Assembly (NCBI GenBank): GCA_003480725.1
Contig: QUJQ01000004.1
Location: forward strand, 248,001-312,000
Reading direction: 5' to 3'
Length of the DNA stretch: 64,000 nucleotides
Origin: Clostridiaceae bacterium AM27-36LB
Lineage (GTDB): Bacteria; Bacillota; Clostridia; Lachnospirales; Lachnospiraceae
Below the pieces are notes generated by a model. It saw nothing but the letters and a program-made list of their open reading frames with translations. It was not told where the DNA came from and searched no databases. This document shows positions 36,562 to 45,577 of the stretch, piece by piece. A program made the position numbers and the translations under genes. Positions within the stretch are counted from its first letter, which is position 1. Each line of letters begins with the position of its first letter.

Positions 36562-36876
36562 TTATTTACCTGATGCCTTGAAAAGGATCTCATCCTCATA
36601 AACCAGTCCGAGCTTTTCTTTGGCTACATCTTCCACATATTTCTTTGTCTTTGTATAGGTCTCAAGATCTTCGATCTCTTTGCTTCGTTCCGTCTCATCG
36701 GCGATCTGCTTTTCCAGTGCCGCCTCTCTGTTCTGATAAGTCTGATTCTTCTGTTTCAGCTGAAGACTTCCAATTGCAGTCACACAAAAAACAGCCATGA
36801 CAATCAATAAAATACCCATGGCTCTCAGGTGCTTTCTCTGATCTCGAATACGTCTGCTTCTTGTCTTCGCTGTCAT
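36562..36876 (-). CDS. divIC: Septum formation initiator (DivIC/FtsB family)
   Basis: A 104-residue single-pass membrane protein. A basic N-terminus (~1-20) is followed by one helix (GILLIVMAVFCVTAIGSL, ~21-39) and an external coiled coil (~42-80) ending with YVEDVAKEKLGLVYEDEILF, the DivIC signature. It works with FtsL and DivIB in the divisome. It lies behind yabQ as in Bacillus. Confidence 0.92.
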   Translation of the reverse strand: MTAKTRSRRIRDQRKHLRAMGILLIVMAVFCVTAIGSLQLKQKNQTYQNREAALEKQIADETERSKEIEDLETYTKTKKYVEDVAKEKLGLVYEDEILFKASGK

Positions 36877-36888
36877 CCGTCTTTCCTC

Positions 36889-37335
36889 CTATGAGAATAA
36901 AATAATTATAAACTCTCTGAGTTTATTTTTCAATTTGTTTTTATAGAAATGTCCTGTGATTTTCCCGACTTGTACTACTTTACGAGCCACCGTTCCAGCA
37001 GGCTTCAGGAAAAATCCCAACACCGTCTTCAAAATGCCTGATATGGGTTCCACGATCCATCTTCCTATTAGATAGTAATAGATGATCATGCCCACCGCCA
37101 CCGCAAATAATGCATACCCGCGGACTGCTCCGTCATTTTCCTGATACAATAGTGCGAAAATTAAAAATGCAGTGCAGATCCAGTACAGAAGATCCTGAAC
37201 TGCTATCAGCCAGACGCCATGGGGAATCAGCCTTCGAGTGATCCTGATCAGGTCGTACAATACCAGGATCAACGCACCTCGCAGCATAGCCAGTCCAAAA
37301 AACTGCAGCTCTCTGACAATTCCGTCACTCCCCAT
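36889..37335 (-). CDS. yabQ: Spore cortex biosynthesis protein YabQ
   Basis: A 148-residue membrane protein with four predicted helices (FFGLAMLRGALILVLYDLIRITRRLIPHG; LLYWICTAFLIFALLY; GYALFAVAVGMIIYYYLIGRW; GILKTVLGFFL) and a basic C-terminus. YabQ is made in the mother cell and needed for cortex formation in Bacillus. It follows yabP by four bases. Confidence 0.92.
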   Translation of the reverse strand: MGSDGIVRELQFFGLAMLRGALILVLYDLIRITRRLIPHGVWLIAVQDLLYWICTAFLIFALLYQENDGAVRGYALFAVAVGMIIYYYLIGRWIVEPISGILKTVLGFFLKPAGTVARKVVQVGKITGHFYKNKLKNKLREFIIILFS

Positions 37336-37339
37336 AGGC

Positions 37340-37645
37340 TTACCGGAACAGACGGTTCAATAATGTCTCTCCGCCTTTTTTGAAGTCTGACACTTCCGAA
37401 TACTGGATGCTGTCGATCCTTCCCTCCAGATCGATCTCTCCTTTTTCCAGCGTCAGCCGATTCACATGAAGGTCTGCTCCCTGGATCTTGAGCATGCCCA
37501 TATCTGTCTCCAGCAGCACTTCCGATATATCAAAAGAGATCACGTCCGACACACCAGTGATACCAGCTGTCCGCCGATTCGAAAGCGTCAGCTTGTGCGC
37601 TCCTTTTGCCTGTGTGTGATCTTCCACAGTTCCCATCTTTACCAT
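37340..37645 (-). CDS. yabP: Sporulation protein YabP
   Basis: A 101-residue protein of the YabP/YqfC family: HKLTLSNRRTAGITGVSDVISFDISEVLLETDMGMLKIQG and LHVNRLTLEKGEIDLEGRI are the family core. It takes part in spore morphogenesis with YabQ. Its ribosome-binding site GGGAGGT lies inside the 3' arm of the hairpin at 37648-37692, so expression may depend on how that RNA folds. Confidence 0.94.
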   Translation of the reverse strand: MVKMGTVEDHTQAKGAHKLTLSNRRTAGITGVSDVISFDISEVLLETDMGMLKIQGADLHVNRLTLEKGEIDLEGRIDSIQYSEVSDFKKGGETLLNRLFR

Positions 37646-37647
37646 AC

Positions 37648-37692
37648 AAAAAGACCTCCCATATATTCTCTTAAAATATATTAGGAGGTCCT
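37648..37692 (-). terminator. Hairpin that holds the yabP ribosome-binding site
   Basis: GGACCTCC with TAATATAT pairs with ATATATGGGAGGTC, followed by TTTTTG, then the yabP ATG. It can act as an attenuator after rqcP and as a fold that hides the yabP binding site. Confidence 0.75.
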
Positions 37693-37704
37693 AAGATTTA
37701 TACC

Positions 37705-37944
37705 TTATAAATATCTGTAAAGCTCTTTTGCTTCATCCTTTTTGACGGTCTCCTGCACGTCCAGCACTTCCACCTTTACAGCTCTTGTACCGAACTGGAT
37801 CTCGATCACATCCCCTTCCTTCACGTTCAGGGAAGCTTTCGCCGTCTTATCGTTTACCAGAACACGTCCTGCATCACAGGCCTCATTGGCAACTGTCCGA
37901 CGCTTGATCAGTCTGGAAACTTTCAGAAACTTATCTAATCTCAT
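37705..37944 (-). CDS. rqcP: S4-domain RNA-binding protein RqcP (YabO)
   Basis: A 79-residue protein that is nearly all S4 fold: MRLDKFLKVSRLIKRRTVANEACDAGRVLVN, then KASLNVKEGDVIEIQFG. In Bacillus RqcP works with RqcH at stalled 50S subunits, adding alanine tails to nascent chains. The position between hup and yabP is conserved. Confidence 0.92.
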   Translation of the reverse strand: MRLDKFLKVSRLIKRRTVANEACDAGRVLVNDKTAKASLNVKEGDVIEIQFGTRAVKVEVLDVQETVKKDEAKELYRYL

Positions 37945-37955
37945 GCTCTGTCGTA

Positions 37956-38228
37956 TTAGTTCAGGGCATCTTTCAGTGCTTTACCAGCTTTGAACTTCGG
38001 AGCTTTGGAAGCTGCGATCGGCATCGGCTCACCAGTATGCGGGTTTCTTCCCTCTCTTGCTGCTCTCTCAGCTACCTCGAAGGTACCGAATCCAACAACC
38101 TGAACTTTCTCACCTTTCTTTAATTCATCAGTAACAACCTCGATAAATGCTTTTACAGCTTTCTCTGCATCTTTCTTTGTAAGCTCAGCGTTCTCTGCAA
38201 CTGCTGCGATCAGTTCTGCTTTGTTCAT
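37956..38228 (-). CDS. hup: HU-family DNA-binding protein
   Basis: A 90-residue histone-like protein: [51 protein letters not shown] (DNA-binding beta arm with RNPxTG), and [19 protein letters not shown] 38228 follows AGGAGGAAA; the frame opening at 38258 is an unneeded extension. It bends and compacts DNA. Confidence 0.97.
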   Translation of the reverse strand: MNKAELIAAVAENAELTKKDAEKAVKAFIEVVTDELKKGEKVQVVGFGTFEVAERAAREGRNPHTGEPMPIAASKAPKFKAGKALKDALN

Positions 38229-38297
38229 GATTTTATTTTCCTCCTGGAATATTTTCATTTATTGTGTACAACACGTATCATAGTTATACCGGTTTTC

Positions 38298-38723
38298 CTA
38301 CTGTTTGTCAAGCGGTTTCCCTTGAAGTTCCGCGGTTTTTCGATTCCGCTTTGCCTCCTTTTCCTGCCGCTTGATTTCCTCCCAGCGAGCCTGATTCTGC
38401 TCGTCGGAACCATATTCTTCGTCGCCAAATACATGTGGATGACGGCGGATCATCTTCTCCGCCAGACCATTTATCACATCATCCATCGTAAAGAGACCTT
38501 CCTCTTTGGCGATCTGTGCATGAAGCAGTACCTGCAGCAATACGTCCCCCAGCTCTTCGCAGAGATTCTCCGGATCCTTCTGCTCAATAGCCTCCACAAC
38601 TTCTTCACATTCATTTCTAAGACAGGAGATCATGCTCTCATGGGTCTGAGCCTTGTCCCATGGACAGCCATGGTCACTGCGCAGTTCAGCGATGATCCCC
38701 ACCAGTTCTTCGTAACTGTACAT
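38298..38723 (-). CDS. mazG: MazG family nucleoside triphosphate pyrophosphohydrolase
   Basis: A 141-residue single-domain MazG with CPWDKAQTHESM, EECEEVVEAI-like ECEEVVEAIEQ, and EELGDVLLQVLLHAQIA (the EExxE...ExxD metal motif), then RRHPHVFGDEE. It is the half-length form; Bacillus YabN carries an additional methyltransferase domain that is absent here. It removes non-canonical or excess NTPs. It is separated from hup by 69 bases. Confidence 0.92.
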   Translation of the reverse strand: MYSYEELVGIIAELRSDHGCPWDKAQTHESMISCLRNECEEVVEAIEQKDPENLCEELGDVLLQVLLHAQIAKEEGLFTMDDVINGLAEKMIRRHPHVFGDEEYGSDEQNQARWEEIKRQEKEAKRNRKTAELQGKPLDKQ

Positions 38724-38727
38724 CTTC

Positions 38728-40461
38728 TTACAGCATCTTCTGGATCATCGCCAGTACTTCTTCTCCCATTGCAGCACTCTTCTTGTCTGCATCCTCCAGA
38801 GAAGTACCTTTGACACCATAGTAGAATTTTACCTTCGGCTCTGTACCTGACGGTCTTACGCACAGCCATGCGCCATCGTTCAGATCATAGTAAAGTACAT
38901 TGGATGCCGGAAGGCCGGTCGGTTTTACTTCACCAGTCTTCATATCTTTGATCGTATCCAGCTTGTAGTCTCTTGCAGATACTACATGATAGTCACCAAT
39001 TCTGACCGGCGTATTATTTCTCAGAGTCTCAAGGATCTCCTGAATCTTTGCAAGTCCTTCAATCCCTTTGAGTTCGATAGATTTCACTGCGTCTTTGTAG
39101 TAGCCGTATTTCTCATAGAGAGCAACCATAGCATCCCACAGCGTCATATTTTTAGTCTTGTAGTAAGCCGCTGCCTCGCAGAGAGCAACCGTTGCGGAGA
39201 TGGCATCCTTGTCTCTTGCGTATGTACCGATCAGACAGCCGTAGGACTCTTCCATTCCGAACAGATACGTTCCTTTTCCGGTCTGCTCATCTTTCAGGAT
39301 CTGCTGTCCGATGTATTTGAATCCCGTCAGAACCTCTATCAGTTCACAGTCATAGGATGCTGCGATCGCATCTACCAGATTGGTGGTTACGATGGATTTA
39401 ACAACCTGTCCATCTGCAGGGATCTTACCTGCAGCCTTCTTCTGGCTCAGCACATAGTCGCAGAGCAGAGAACCTGACATATTACCGGTCAGCGGAATAT
39501 ATTCTCCTGATTTTGTATCTTTCACATAGACTCCAAGACGGTCTGCATCCGGGTCAGTTGCCAGCACCAGATCTGCATCCACTTCCTTTGCAAGCTTCAG
39601 TCCCAACGTAAATGCTTCTGCCGCCTCCGGGTTCGGATAGCTGACAGTCGGGAAATCCCCGTCAGGAAGCTCCTGTTCTTTTACAACATATACATTTTCA
39701 AATCCAAGCTCTTTAAGCGCACGTCTTGCCGGGATATTTCCGGTACCATGAAGAGGGGTATAAACGATGCGGATGTCTTTCTGCATTTTATCAATCGCAT
39801 CCTGATTGACTACCTGCGCTTTTACATGTGCAATGAATTTATCATCGATTGCCTGTCCGATGATCTCATATTTGCCTGCTGCAATTGCAGCCTCACGGCT
39901 CATAGTCTTCACCGTAGACAGATCAGTAATCGCCAGTACCTCTGCGGTAACGCCTTTATCATGAGGCGGAGTAAACTGTGCTCCATCCTCCCAGTATACT
40001 TTGTATCCATTGTACTCTGGCGGATTGTGGCTGGCAGTGATATTAAGACCTGCAATACAGCCAAGCTCACGCACTGCAAATGACAGCTCCGGTGTTGGTC
40101 TTAAAGACTCGAATTTGTATGCTTTAATTCCATTTGCTGCCAGTGTCAGAGCCGCTTCCTCAGCAAATTCCGGGGACATATGACGGGAATCGTAAGCAAT
40201 TGCTACGCCTTTGCCCTGTCCTCCCTGCTTGATAATATAATTTGCAAGTCCCTGGGTCGCTCTGCGTACTACATAGATATTCATACGGTTAATACCTGCG
40301 CCGATAATTCCGCGTAAACCCGCCGTTCCAAATTCCAGATCTTTGTAGAAGCGTTCCTTTATCTCTTTGTCATCATCTGCGATCGCACGCAGTTCATCTT
40401 TTGTGGCCTCGTCAAAATACGGATTGGAAAGCCATTCCTCATAGATTGCTTTATAGTCCAT
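38728..40461 (-). CDS. pgcA: Phospho-sugar mutase (phosphoglucomutase)
   Basis: A 577-residue alpha-D-phosphohexomutase: active-site serine loop LNITASHNPPEYNGYKVYW, metal loop ATDPDADRLGVYV, sugar loop GMEESYGCLIG, and phosphate-binding RPSGTEPKVKFYYGV. Size and motifs match PgcA, which interconverts glucose-6-P and glucose-1-P. ATG 40461 lies 10 bases after GGGAGGT. It links the alpha-glucan enzymes and the alpha-glucoside PTS of this window to polysaccharide and wall precursors. Confidence 0.94.
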   Translation of the reverse strand: MDYKAIYEEWLSNPYFDEATKDELRAIADDDKEIKERFYKDLEFGTAGLRGIIGAGINRMNIYVVRRATQGLANYIIKQGGQGKGVAIAYDSRHMSPEFAEEAALTLAANGIKAYKFESLRPTPELSFAVRELGCIAGLNITASHNPPEYNGYKVYWEDGAQFTPPHDKGVTAEVLAITDLSTVKTMSREAAIAAGKYEIIGQAIDDKFIAHVKAQVVNQDAIDKMQKDIRIVYTPLHGTGNIPARRALKELGFENVYVVKEQELPDGDFPTVSYPNPEAAEAFTLGLKLAKEVDADLVLATDPDADRLGVYVKDTKSGEYIPLTGNMSGSLLCDYVLSQKKAAGKIPADGQVVKSIVTTNLVDAIAASYDCELIEVLTGFKYIGQQILKDEQTGKGTYLFGMEESYGCLIGTYARDKDAISATVALCEAAAYYKTKNMTLWDAMVALYEKYGYYKDAVKSIELKGIEGLAKIQEILETLRNNTPVRIGDYHVVSARDYKLDTIKDMKTGEVKPTGLPASNVLYYDLNDGAWLCVRPSGTEPKVKFYYGVKGTSLEDADKKSAAMGEEVLAMIQKML

Positions 40462-40470
40462 TTTGCACAA

Positions 40471-41493
40471 CTACCTCCCTGATTTTTCGTAATTTCTGGG
40501 ATTATTATATAATAATTCATATGAAAAAGAAACTCTTTTTTCCCTTTGTGCAAGGAATTTCTCAAGTTTCTCCATATGCTTGCCCGGAATCCATGCTTTG
40601 TTGGTATTATAGTAGTAATTTGCCAGTTTCCAGAATTTTTCCGGATACAGCAGACGGATTCCCAGGTATTCCCGTTCTTCCTCTCTGAGTGGCCGGACCT
40701 CGCTATATGTTTTCAGCATTTTCCGGCCAAGTCTGGCATCATAGTTCTGCTTTTCCAATACCTTTCTCATGAACAGGTAGAGGTCGTTCATCTGCACATC
40801 CACAGAAAATTTTTCAAAATTGATCACAGTCATATGCCCGCCTGCCACCAGCAGGTTGTGATGAATATATTCGCCATGGCAGATCTGCCCTTCTTCCAAT
40901 GCCTGCCTGCGCAGAGCCTCATAAGAAGTCTCTTTCAGCAGACGTTCTGCCCTCTCTGCTTCCTCACGAATGGATGAAAAGCACTGGATATAGGCTGCCT
41001 CAAATTCATTTTTGCGGTTCTTCCTGCGGACAAACGTATAGATCTTCCGAAGCTCCTGATTATGCCGCGCCAGCTCTTCTCTGGCGTCGATTCCTGCAAG
41101 ACGCTCCACATCCTTCCGCTCGAATCCCGGCACCTGTTTCATATCCCGATGGAGCGCTGCCAGCAGTGACACCGCCGCCAGAATCTCGCTCTCACTACGA
41201 GTATCACATTCCCGTCCCTCCGGCGATTCTTTGACAAGATAATTCAGATATTCCCGGTAAACCGTCACCAGCCTTCCTTCAGCATCGGCAATAATCTGAT
41301 CTGTCCGATGACCGCATGCCTTCAGATGCGCCAGAAGCTGCTGCTCTTTCTCTACTTTGGCGGCACTGCCGGAGAACTCCCGGATCAGCAGACGCCCCTC
41401 GCTGCTATCCAGCAAAAATGCACCGCGCACCCGCCAGCTTGCATTTACAGAAAACGGATATTGCTCCAGAACCTGCAGATCTCTCTCATTCAT
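40471..41493 (-). CDS. CotS-family spore coat protein (kinase-like fold)
   Basis: A 340-residue protein with an aminoglycoside-phosphotransferase-like fold: ICHGEYIHHNLLVAGG (catalytic loop region; the family core is H-G-D-x-x-x-x-N, with Glu in place of Asp here) and VINFEKFSVDVQMNDLYLFMRKVLE (metal loop region, with Asn-Phe-Glu where kinases have a D-rich motif). These substitutions suggest a weak or absent kinase activity, as thought for CotS. ATG 41493 follows GGGGGG. It lies ten bases upstream of pgcA. Confidence 0.85.
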   Translation of the reverse strand: MNERDLQVLEQYPFSVNASWRVRGAFLLDSSEGRLLIREFSGSAAKVEKEQQLLAHLKACGHRTDQIIADAEGRLVTVYREYLNYLVKESPEGRECDTRSESEILAAVSLLAALHRDMKQVPGFERKDVERLAGIDAREELARHNQELRKIYTFVRRKNRKNEFEAAYIQCFSSIREEAERAERLLKETSYEALRRQALEEGQICHGEYIHHNLLVAGGHMTVINFEKFSVDVQMNDLYLFMRKVLEKQNYDARLGRKMLKTYSEVRPLREEEREYLGIRLLYPEKFWKLANYYYNTNKAWIPGKHMEKLEKFLAQREKRVSFSYELLYNNPRNYEKSGR

Positions 41494-41807
41494 AGAAGTC
41501 CCCCCATATATCGGCATTTCGTACCTTCTATCTTATGAAGGAAAGGATGGGGTTATGCAGGTTTTTCCAAAAAAGCATGCAACACCTCCGTCACCCGCCT
41601 CAGACAGCTTGTTCAGAGGGACCACTTGCGCTAAGTCCTCGATCCAGCGGTACTAATTTTCAATCTGCGCCTGACGGCTTGATTTCAAAAAGTACCGGGA
41701 CTGCGGACGTCCCCTTCACAAGCTGATCTGTGGCGAATGCAGGAAGGCAATGCAACGTGTTCTGGATCAACATCGAAAAAATCAACACACATTTTTCCAG
41801 AACAAAA
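41494..41807. other. Gene-free region between cca and the CotS gene
   Basis: About 310 bases without a convincing frame. A minus-strand frame ending DQLVKGTSAVPVLFEIKPSG runs into the cca terminator and lacks a start and ribosome-binding site. Short segments resemble the 3' end of 23S rRNA on opposite strands, but not in one consistent orientation. It may be decayed mobile or repeat DNA. Confidence 0.4.
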
Positions 41808-41840
41808 GCTGACACACCTTCACAGCATGTCAGCTTCATT
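41808..41840 (-). terminator. Terminator of cca
   Basis: AAGCTGACA pairs with TGTCAGCTT with T-rich sequence following on the minus strand. Confidence 0.85.
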
Positions 41841-41841
41841 T

Positions 41842-43191
41842 TTATAAATTTATATTCTCTTGATAAATTTCCAGCGCCCGGCTCATAAGCCACTCACGCT
41901 CATTTTTCTCGGGTTCTTCCAGCACTTCTTCCAGAAGTTTTTCGAGAATCTCACCCAGGCGGGGGCCTGCAGGGATTCCTTCAGCAATCAGATCACGGCC
42001 AGTCACAGCAAGCTGCTTCAATGTAAAGCACTGCTGCTTTTCCAGAATCTGCTCATAGATTGATTCGATCTCAGATAAGTTCTGAAGCTTCGGTTCCTGT
42101 GTTTCTTTGGTCTGTGCCAAGATATCTGCCCGGCACACGTTCAGATACAGCGGAAACAGATCCGCTCCGATCCGATTGGCAGCGCGGCGCACGCTGGATG
42201 ACGTGGTGGCTGGCCGGTCATCGTGATGAAGCACCAGTCTTCTCACATTACGGATGGTATCATTATCAAACTTCAGGCGGCGCAGAATCTTTGCTGTCAA
42301 TTCTTCACCAATCTGAGCATGCCCATAAAAATGATCGATTCCATTGGCATCTGTAGTCTTCGTCTGCGGTTTTCCTATATCATGGAGTAACATGCTCAGA
42401 CGCAGTACCTTGTCCGGTTCCACATATTGCAGAGCGTTTGCAATATGCTCACCCACCGTATCCATATGATGAGGATTGTTCTGCATACATGCCATACATG
42501 CATCAAACTCCGGCAGCATTACACCGGTGATACCCAGCTCCCAGGCTTCCAGGATCCGGTCAGGATGTGGGGACACCAGCATCTTCACCAGCTCTGTCTG
42601 GATCCGCTCAGCACTGACTTTTCGAAGATTTTCACACAGTTTTTTTACAGCTTCTCTGGTATGTTCTTCCAGTTCAAATCCAAGCTGAGCACCAAACCGT
42701 ACCGCACGCATCATGCGCAGCGCATCTTCTCCAAAACGTGCTTCCGCATCACCCACGCAGCGAATGATCCCACGTTTCAGATCCCCTGCTCCGTCAAACT
42801 CATCAATCAATCCTTCTGCAGGATTGTAGGCCATGGCATTGATCGTAAAATCCCGGCGCTTCAGATCCTCCAGCAGGCTCTTGGTAAACTGCACTTCCTT
42901 TGGATGACGGCAATCCTCATACTCTCCATCCACCCGGTAAGTGGTCACCTCGAATCCTTCTTTTCCAAGCATGACTGTCACCGTTCCATGCTGGATCCCG
43001 GTATCGATGGTTCTAGAAAACAATGCCTTTACCTCATAGGGAGATGCGGATGTGGTAATATCCCAGTCTGCAGGTTCTCTTCCCAGCAGTGCATCGCGCA
43101 CACAGCCGCCGACTGCATAGGCTTCATGCCCTGCCGCAGTCAAAGTATCTATAATATGTTCAACTTTTTCCGGAACGTCAATTCTATACAT
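41842..43191 (-). CDS. cca: CCA tRNA nucleotidyltransferase
   Basis: A 449-residue class II enzyme that adds CCA to tRNA 3' ends; the tRNA genes in this window do not encode CCA. Nucleotidyltransferase core: AVGGCVRDALLGREPADWDITTSA. The tRNA-NT head/neck motif includes RDFTINAMAYNP and EDALRMMRAVRF. An HD domain follows (LRLSMLLHDIGKPQ and FYGHAQIGEE), which adds phosphohydrolase-like residues. The minus-strand message ends at a strong hairpin. Confidence 0.96.
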   Translation of the reverse strand: MYRIDVPEKVEHIIDTLTAAGHEAYAVGGCVRDALLGREPADWDITTSASPYEVKALFSRTIDTGIQHGTVTVMLGKEGFEVTTYRVDGEYEDCRHPKEVQFTKSLLEDLKRRDFTINAMAYNPAEGLIDEFDGAGDLKRGIIRCVGDAEARFGEDALRMMRAVRFGAQLGFELEEHTREAVKKLCENLRKVSAERIQTELVKMLVSPHPDRILEAWELGITGVMLPEFDACMACMQNNPHHMDTVGEHIANALQYVEPDKVLRLSMLLHDIGKPQTKTTDANGIDHFYGHAQIGEELTAKILRRLKFDNDTIRNVRRLVLHHDDRPATTSSSVRRAANRIGADLFPLYLNVCRADILAQTKETQEPKLQNLSEIESIYEQILEKQQCFTLKQLAVTGRDLIAEGIPAGPRLGEILEKLLEEVLEEPEKNEREWLMSRALEIYQENINL

Positions 43192-43265
43192 TCTGACTCC
43201 TTGTAATCATATTCCGTTTATTTTCAATATTCACAATTTCACGCATCTGCGTATTTCCCTGTGAA

Positions 43266-43303
43266 CAAAACATCCCGGCTTCCTTCTCAGAAGCCGGGAC
43301 GTA
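43266..43303 (-). terminator. Terminator of proS
   Basis: TCCCGGCTTC and GAAGCCGGGA with a T-containing tail on the minus strand, 25 bases after the proS stop. Confidence 0.85.
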
Positions 43304-43327
43304 AATTACAGTTTTACAGGCATCGAC

Positions 43328-44764
43328 TTAGTATGCTTTGCCCCAATATACCATTTTTTTCGCCGGTCTTCCACAGCAGACACATTTATCAGACAGCTGA
43401 TGCTGCTCAAACGGCATGCAACGGCTGGTAGCGGTGGTATCTTCCTTGATCTTATCCTCACAGGCCTGATCTCCACACCACATAGCTCTTACAAATCCCG
43501 GTTTGTTATTGATAGTCTCTACGAACTCTTCATAAGTAGTTGCATCATACGTATGAGAATCTCTGTGTGCTCTTGCCTTCTCCAGCATATCATGCTGCAT
43601 AGTCTCAAGAATCTCACCCAGCTTGGTCTCGATCTCATCTAAGGATACCACGATCTTCTCTCTGGTATCACGGCGAACGATCACGGCCTGATTTGCCTCA
43701 ATATCCTTCGGACCGATCTCAATACGGGTCGGGATTCCTTTAATCTCCTGCTCTGCGAATTTCCATCCCGGAGATTTCTCGGAATCATCAACTTTTACCT
43801 TAAACTGACGAGCCAGCTTATCTCTCAGCTCATATGCTTTGTCAAGAACACCTTCCTTGTGCTGTGCAACCGGAATGATCATAGTCTGTACCGGAGCGAT
43901 CCGCGGCGGCAGCACCAGACCGGAATCATCACCATGAACCATGATGATTGCACCGATCAGACGGGTAGTCACACCCCAGGAAGTCTGATGTACATACTTC
44001 AGCTGATTATCTTTATCCGTAAACTGAATGCCAAATGCACGTGCAAATCCATCACCGAAGTTATGGCTGGTACCTGACTGCAGTGCTTTTCCGTCATGCA
44101 TCAGTGCCTCGATCGTATAGGTTGCAGTTGCTCCTGCAAATTTTTCCTTATCCGTCTTGCGGCCTTTGATCACCGGCATTGCAAGCACCTGCTCGCAAAA
44201 ATCAGCATATACATTCAGCATCTGCTGAGTACGTGCCTCTGCATCTTCCTCCGTTGCATGAACCGTATGTCCTTCCTGCCACAGGAACTCTCTGGAACGA
44301 AGGAACGGTCTGGTCGTCTTCTCCCAACGAAGTACAGAACACCACTGATTATATACTTTCGGAAGATCTCTGTAGGAATGAACCTCTTTCTGATAAAAAT
44401 CACAGAACAGAGTCTCAGAAGTCGGACGGATACACATACGCTCCTGCAGCGGCTCCAGTCCACCATGAGTTACCCATGCAACCTCCGGTGCAAAACCTTC
44501 TACATGATCTTTCTCTTTCTGAAGCAGACTCTCCGGGATCAGCATCGGCAGATATACATTCTCTACCCCTGTCTCCTTGAATCTGCGGTCAAGCTCTTTC
44601 TGAATATTTTCCCAGATCGCATAGCCAGCCGGTTTGATCACCATGCATCCCTTTACGCTGGTATAATCACACAGCTCCGCTTTCTTCACGACATCGGTGT
44701 ACCACTGGGCGAAATCCACGTCCATGGAAGTGATGCCTTCTACTAACTTCTTGTCTTTTGCCAT
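43328..44764 (-). CDS. proS: Prolyl-tRNA synthetase, short (archaeal/eukaryotic-like) type
   Basis: A 478-residue class II synthetase without the editing insertion of the long bacterial form. Motifs: [28 protein letters not shown] (motif 2 region: [32 protein letters not shown]) and [24 protein letters not shown] (motif 3). The C-terminal zinc-binding domain has Cys residues ([14 protein letters not shown], and [18 protein letters not shown]). ATG 44764 follows AAGGAGATT. It charges tRNA-Pro such as the one at 12316. Confidence 0.96.
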   Translation of the reverse strand: MAKDKKLVEGITSMDVDFAQWYTDVVKKAELCDYTSVKGCMVIKPAGYAIWENIQKELDRRFKETGVENVYLPMLIPESLLQKEKDHVEGFAPEVAWVTHGGLEPLQERMCIRPTSETLFCDFYQKEVHSYRDLPKVYNQWCSVLRWEKTTRPFLRSREFLWQEGHTVHATEEDAEARTQQMLNVYADFCEQVLAMPVIKGRKTDKEKFAGATATYTIEALMHDGKALQSGTSHNFGDGFARAFGIQFTDKDNQLKYVHQTSWGVTTRLIGAIIMVHGDDSGLVLPPRIAPVQTMIIPVAQHKEGVLDKAYELRDKLARQFKVKVDDSEKSPGWKFAEQEIKGIPTRIEIGPKDIEANQAVIVRRDTREKIVVSLDEIETKLGEILETMQHDMLEKARAHRDSHTYDATTYEEFVETINNKPGFVRAMWCGDQACEDKIKEDTTATSRCMPFEQHQLSDKCVCCGRPAKKMVYWGKAY

Positions 44765-44854
44765 TGTTTGCAATCTCCTTTTCCTTAGCCGCCGCGCCTT
44801 CTCGTCGGCAGCCGTTTTTCATGCAAGTATAAACTCCATTATCTTCTAATAATA

Positions 44855-44890
44855 AAAAGGAATCCCGTGTTTGTCAACCGGGATTCCCTG
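44855..44890 (-). terminator. Terminator of the K+ uptake operon
   Basis: GGAATCCCG and CGGGATTCC with TTTTTATT on the minus strand. Confidence 0.9.
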
Positions 44891-44897
44891 TCTTTCC

Positions 44898-45563
44898 TCA
44901 CATTTCCCGTTCCAGCCGGTTAATATTTTCAATTTTTCCGATCACCACGATCACATCCTCCGGCTCAAACTGATAATCCGGTGAGATCTCGATCATGGTA
45001 TTATGGCCCTTCTGGATCGCGATAATATTCAACCCGTACTTTTTACGGAAATTACTGTTCATGATCGTCTCTCCGCACAGTTTATTCGGCACCAGGATCT
45101 GACGGATCTCCACACTATTATCCAGCATAATATAATCCAGGAAATTGCTGCTGATCAGACGTTTTCCAAGGCGGATCGCCATATCCTTTTCCGGATAAAC
45201 GACTTCCGCTCCGATTTTGCGGAGGACTGCTCCCTGTTCCGGGCTCATGGCCTTGGAGATGACCTTGGGCACTCCAAGCTCGAGCACGCTCATGGTGATC
45301 AGAATGCTTGCGTCGATCTGCTCACCTATGCACACCGCCACCACATCACAGTTCTGGATCCCTGTCTCCTTCAGGCTTTCCATATTGATGGTTTCTGCCA
45401 CAAATGCATAATCCGTGTACTGGCGGATCGCCTTTACTTTATCTTCGTCCCGGTCAATGGCGATCACATCCTTGCCCGCCTCTGACAAAGTGATTGCCAG
45501 TGCGGTACCAAAACGGCCAAGGCCGATCACTCCAAAAGAACCTGCTGTCTGTTTATTTTTCAT
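44898..45563 (-). CDS. TrkA/KtrA-family K+ channel regulatory subunit
   Basis: A 221-residue (223 from ATG 45569) cytoplasmic protein: an RCK_N Rossmann domain (~8-135; FGVIGLGRFGTALAITLSEAGKDVIAIDRDEDKV) and an RCK_C domain (~140-220). It gates the membrane subunit encoded just upstream (45578) in response to NAD(H)/ATP or c-di-AMP, as in Ktr systems. The second ATG has better spacing from GAGGAG. The pair is an operon with an eight-base gap. Confidence 0.9.
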   Translation of the reverse strand: MKNKQTAGSFGVIGLGRFGTALAITLSEAGKDVIAIDRDEDKVKAIRQYTDYAFVAETINMESLKETGIQNCDVVAVCIGEQIDASILITMSVLELGVPKVISKAMSPEQGAVLRKIGAEVVYPEKDMAIRLGKRLISSNFLDYIMLDNSVEIRQILVPNKLCGETIMNSNFRKKYGLNIIAIQKGHNTMIEISPDYQFEPEDVIVVIGKIENINRLEREM

Positions 45564-45577
45564 TTTCATCTTCTCCT

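Noticed and set aside
40471..41493. Aminoglycoside resistance kinase
   Set aside because: The catalytic Asp and metal-loop residues of active kinases are replaced and the overall pattern fits CotS spore-coat proteins.
44765..44854. T-box riboswitch before proS
   Set aside because: The leader is short, has only a weak hairpin and lacks a recognisable T-box core sequence.
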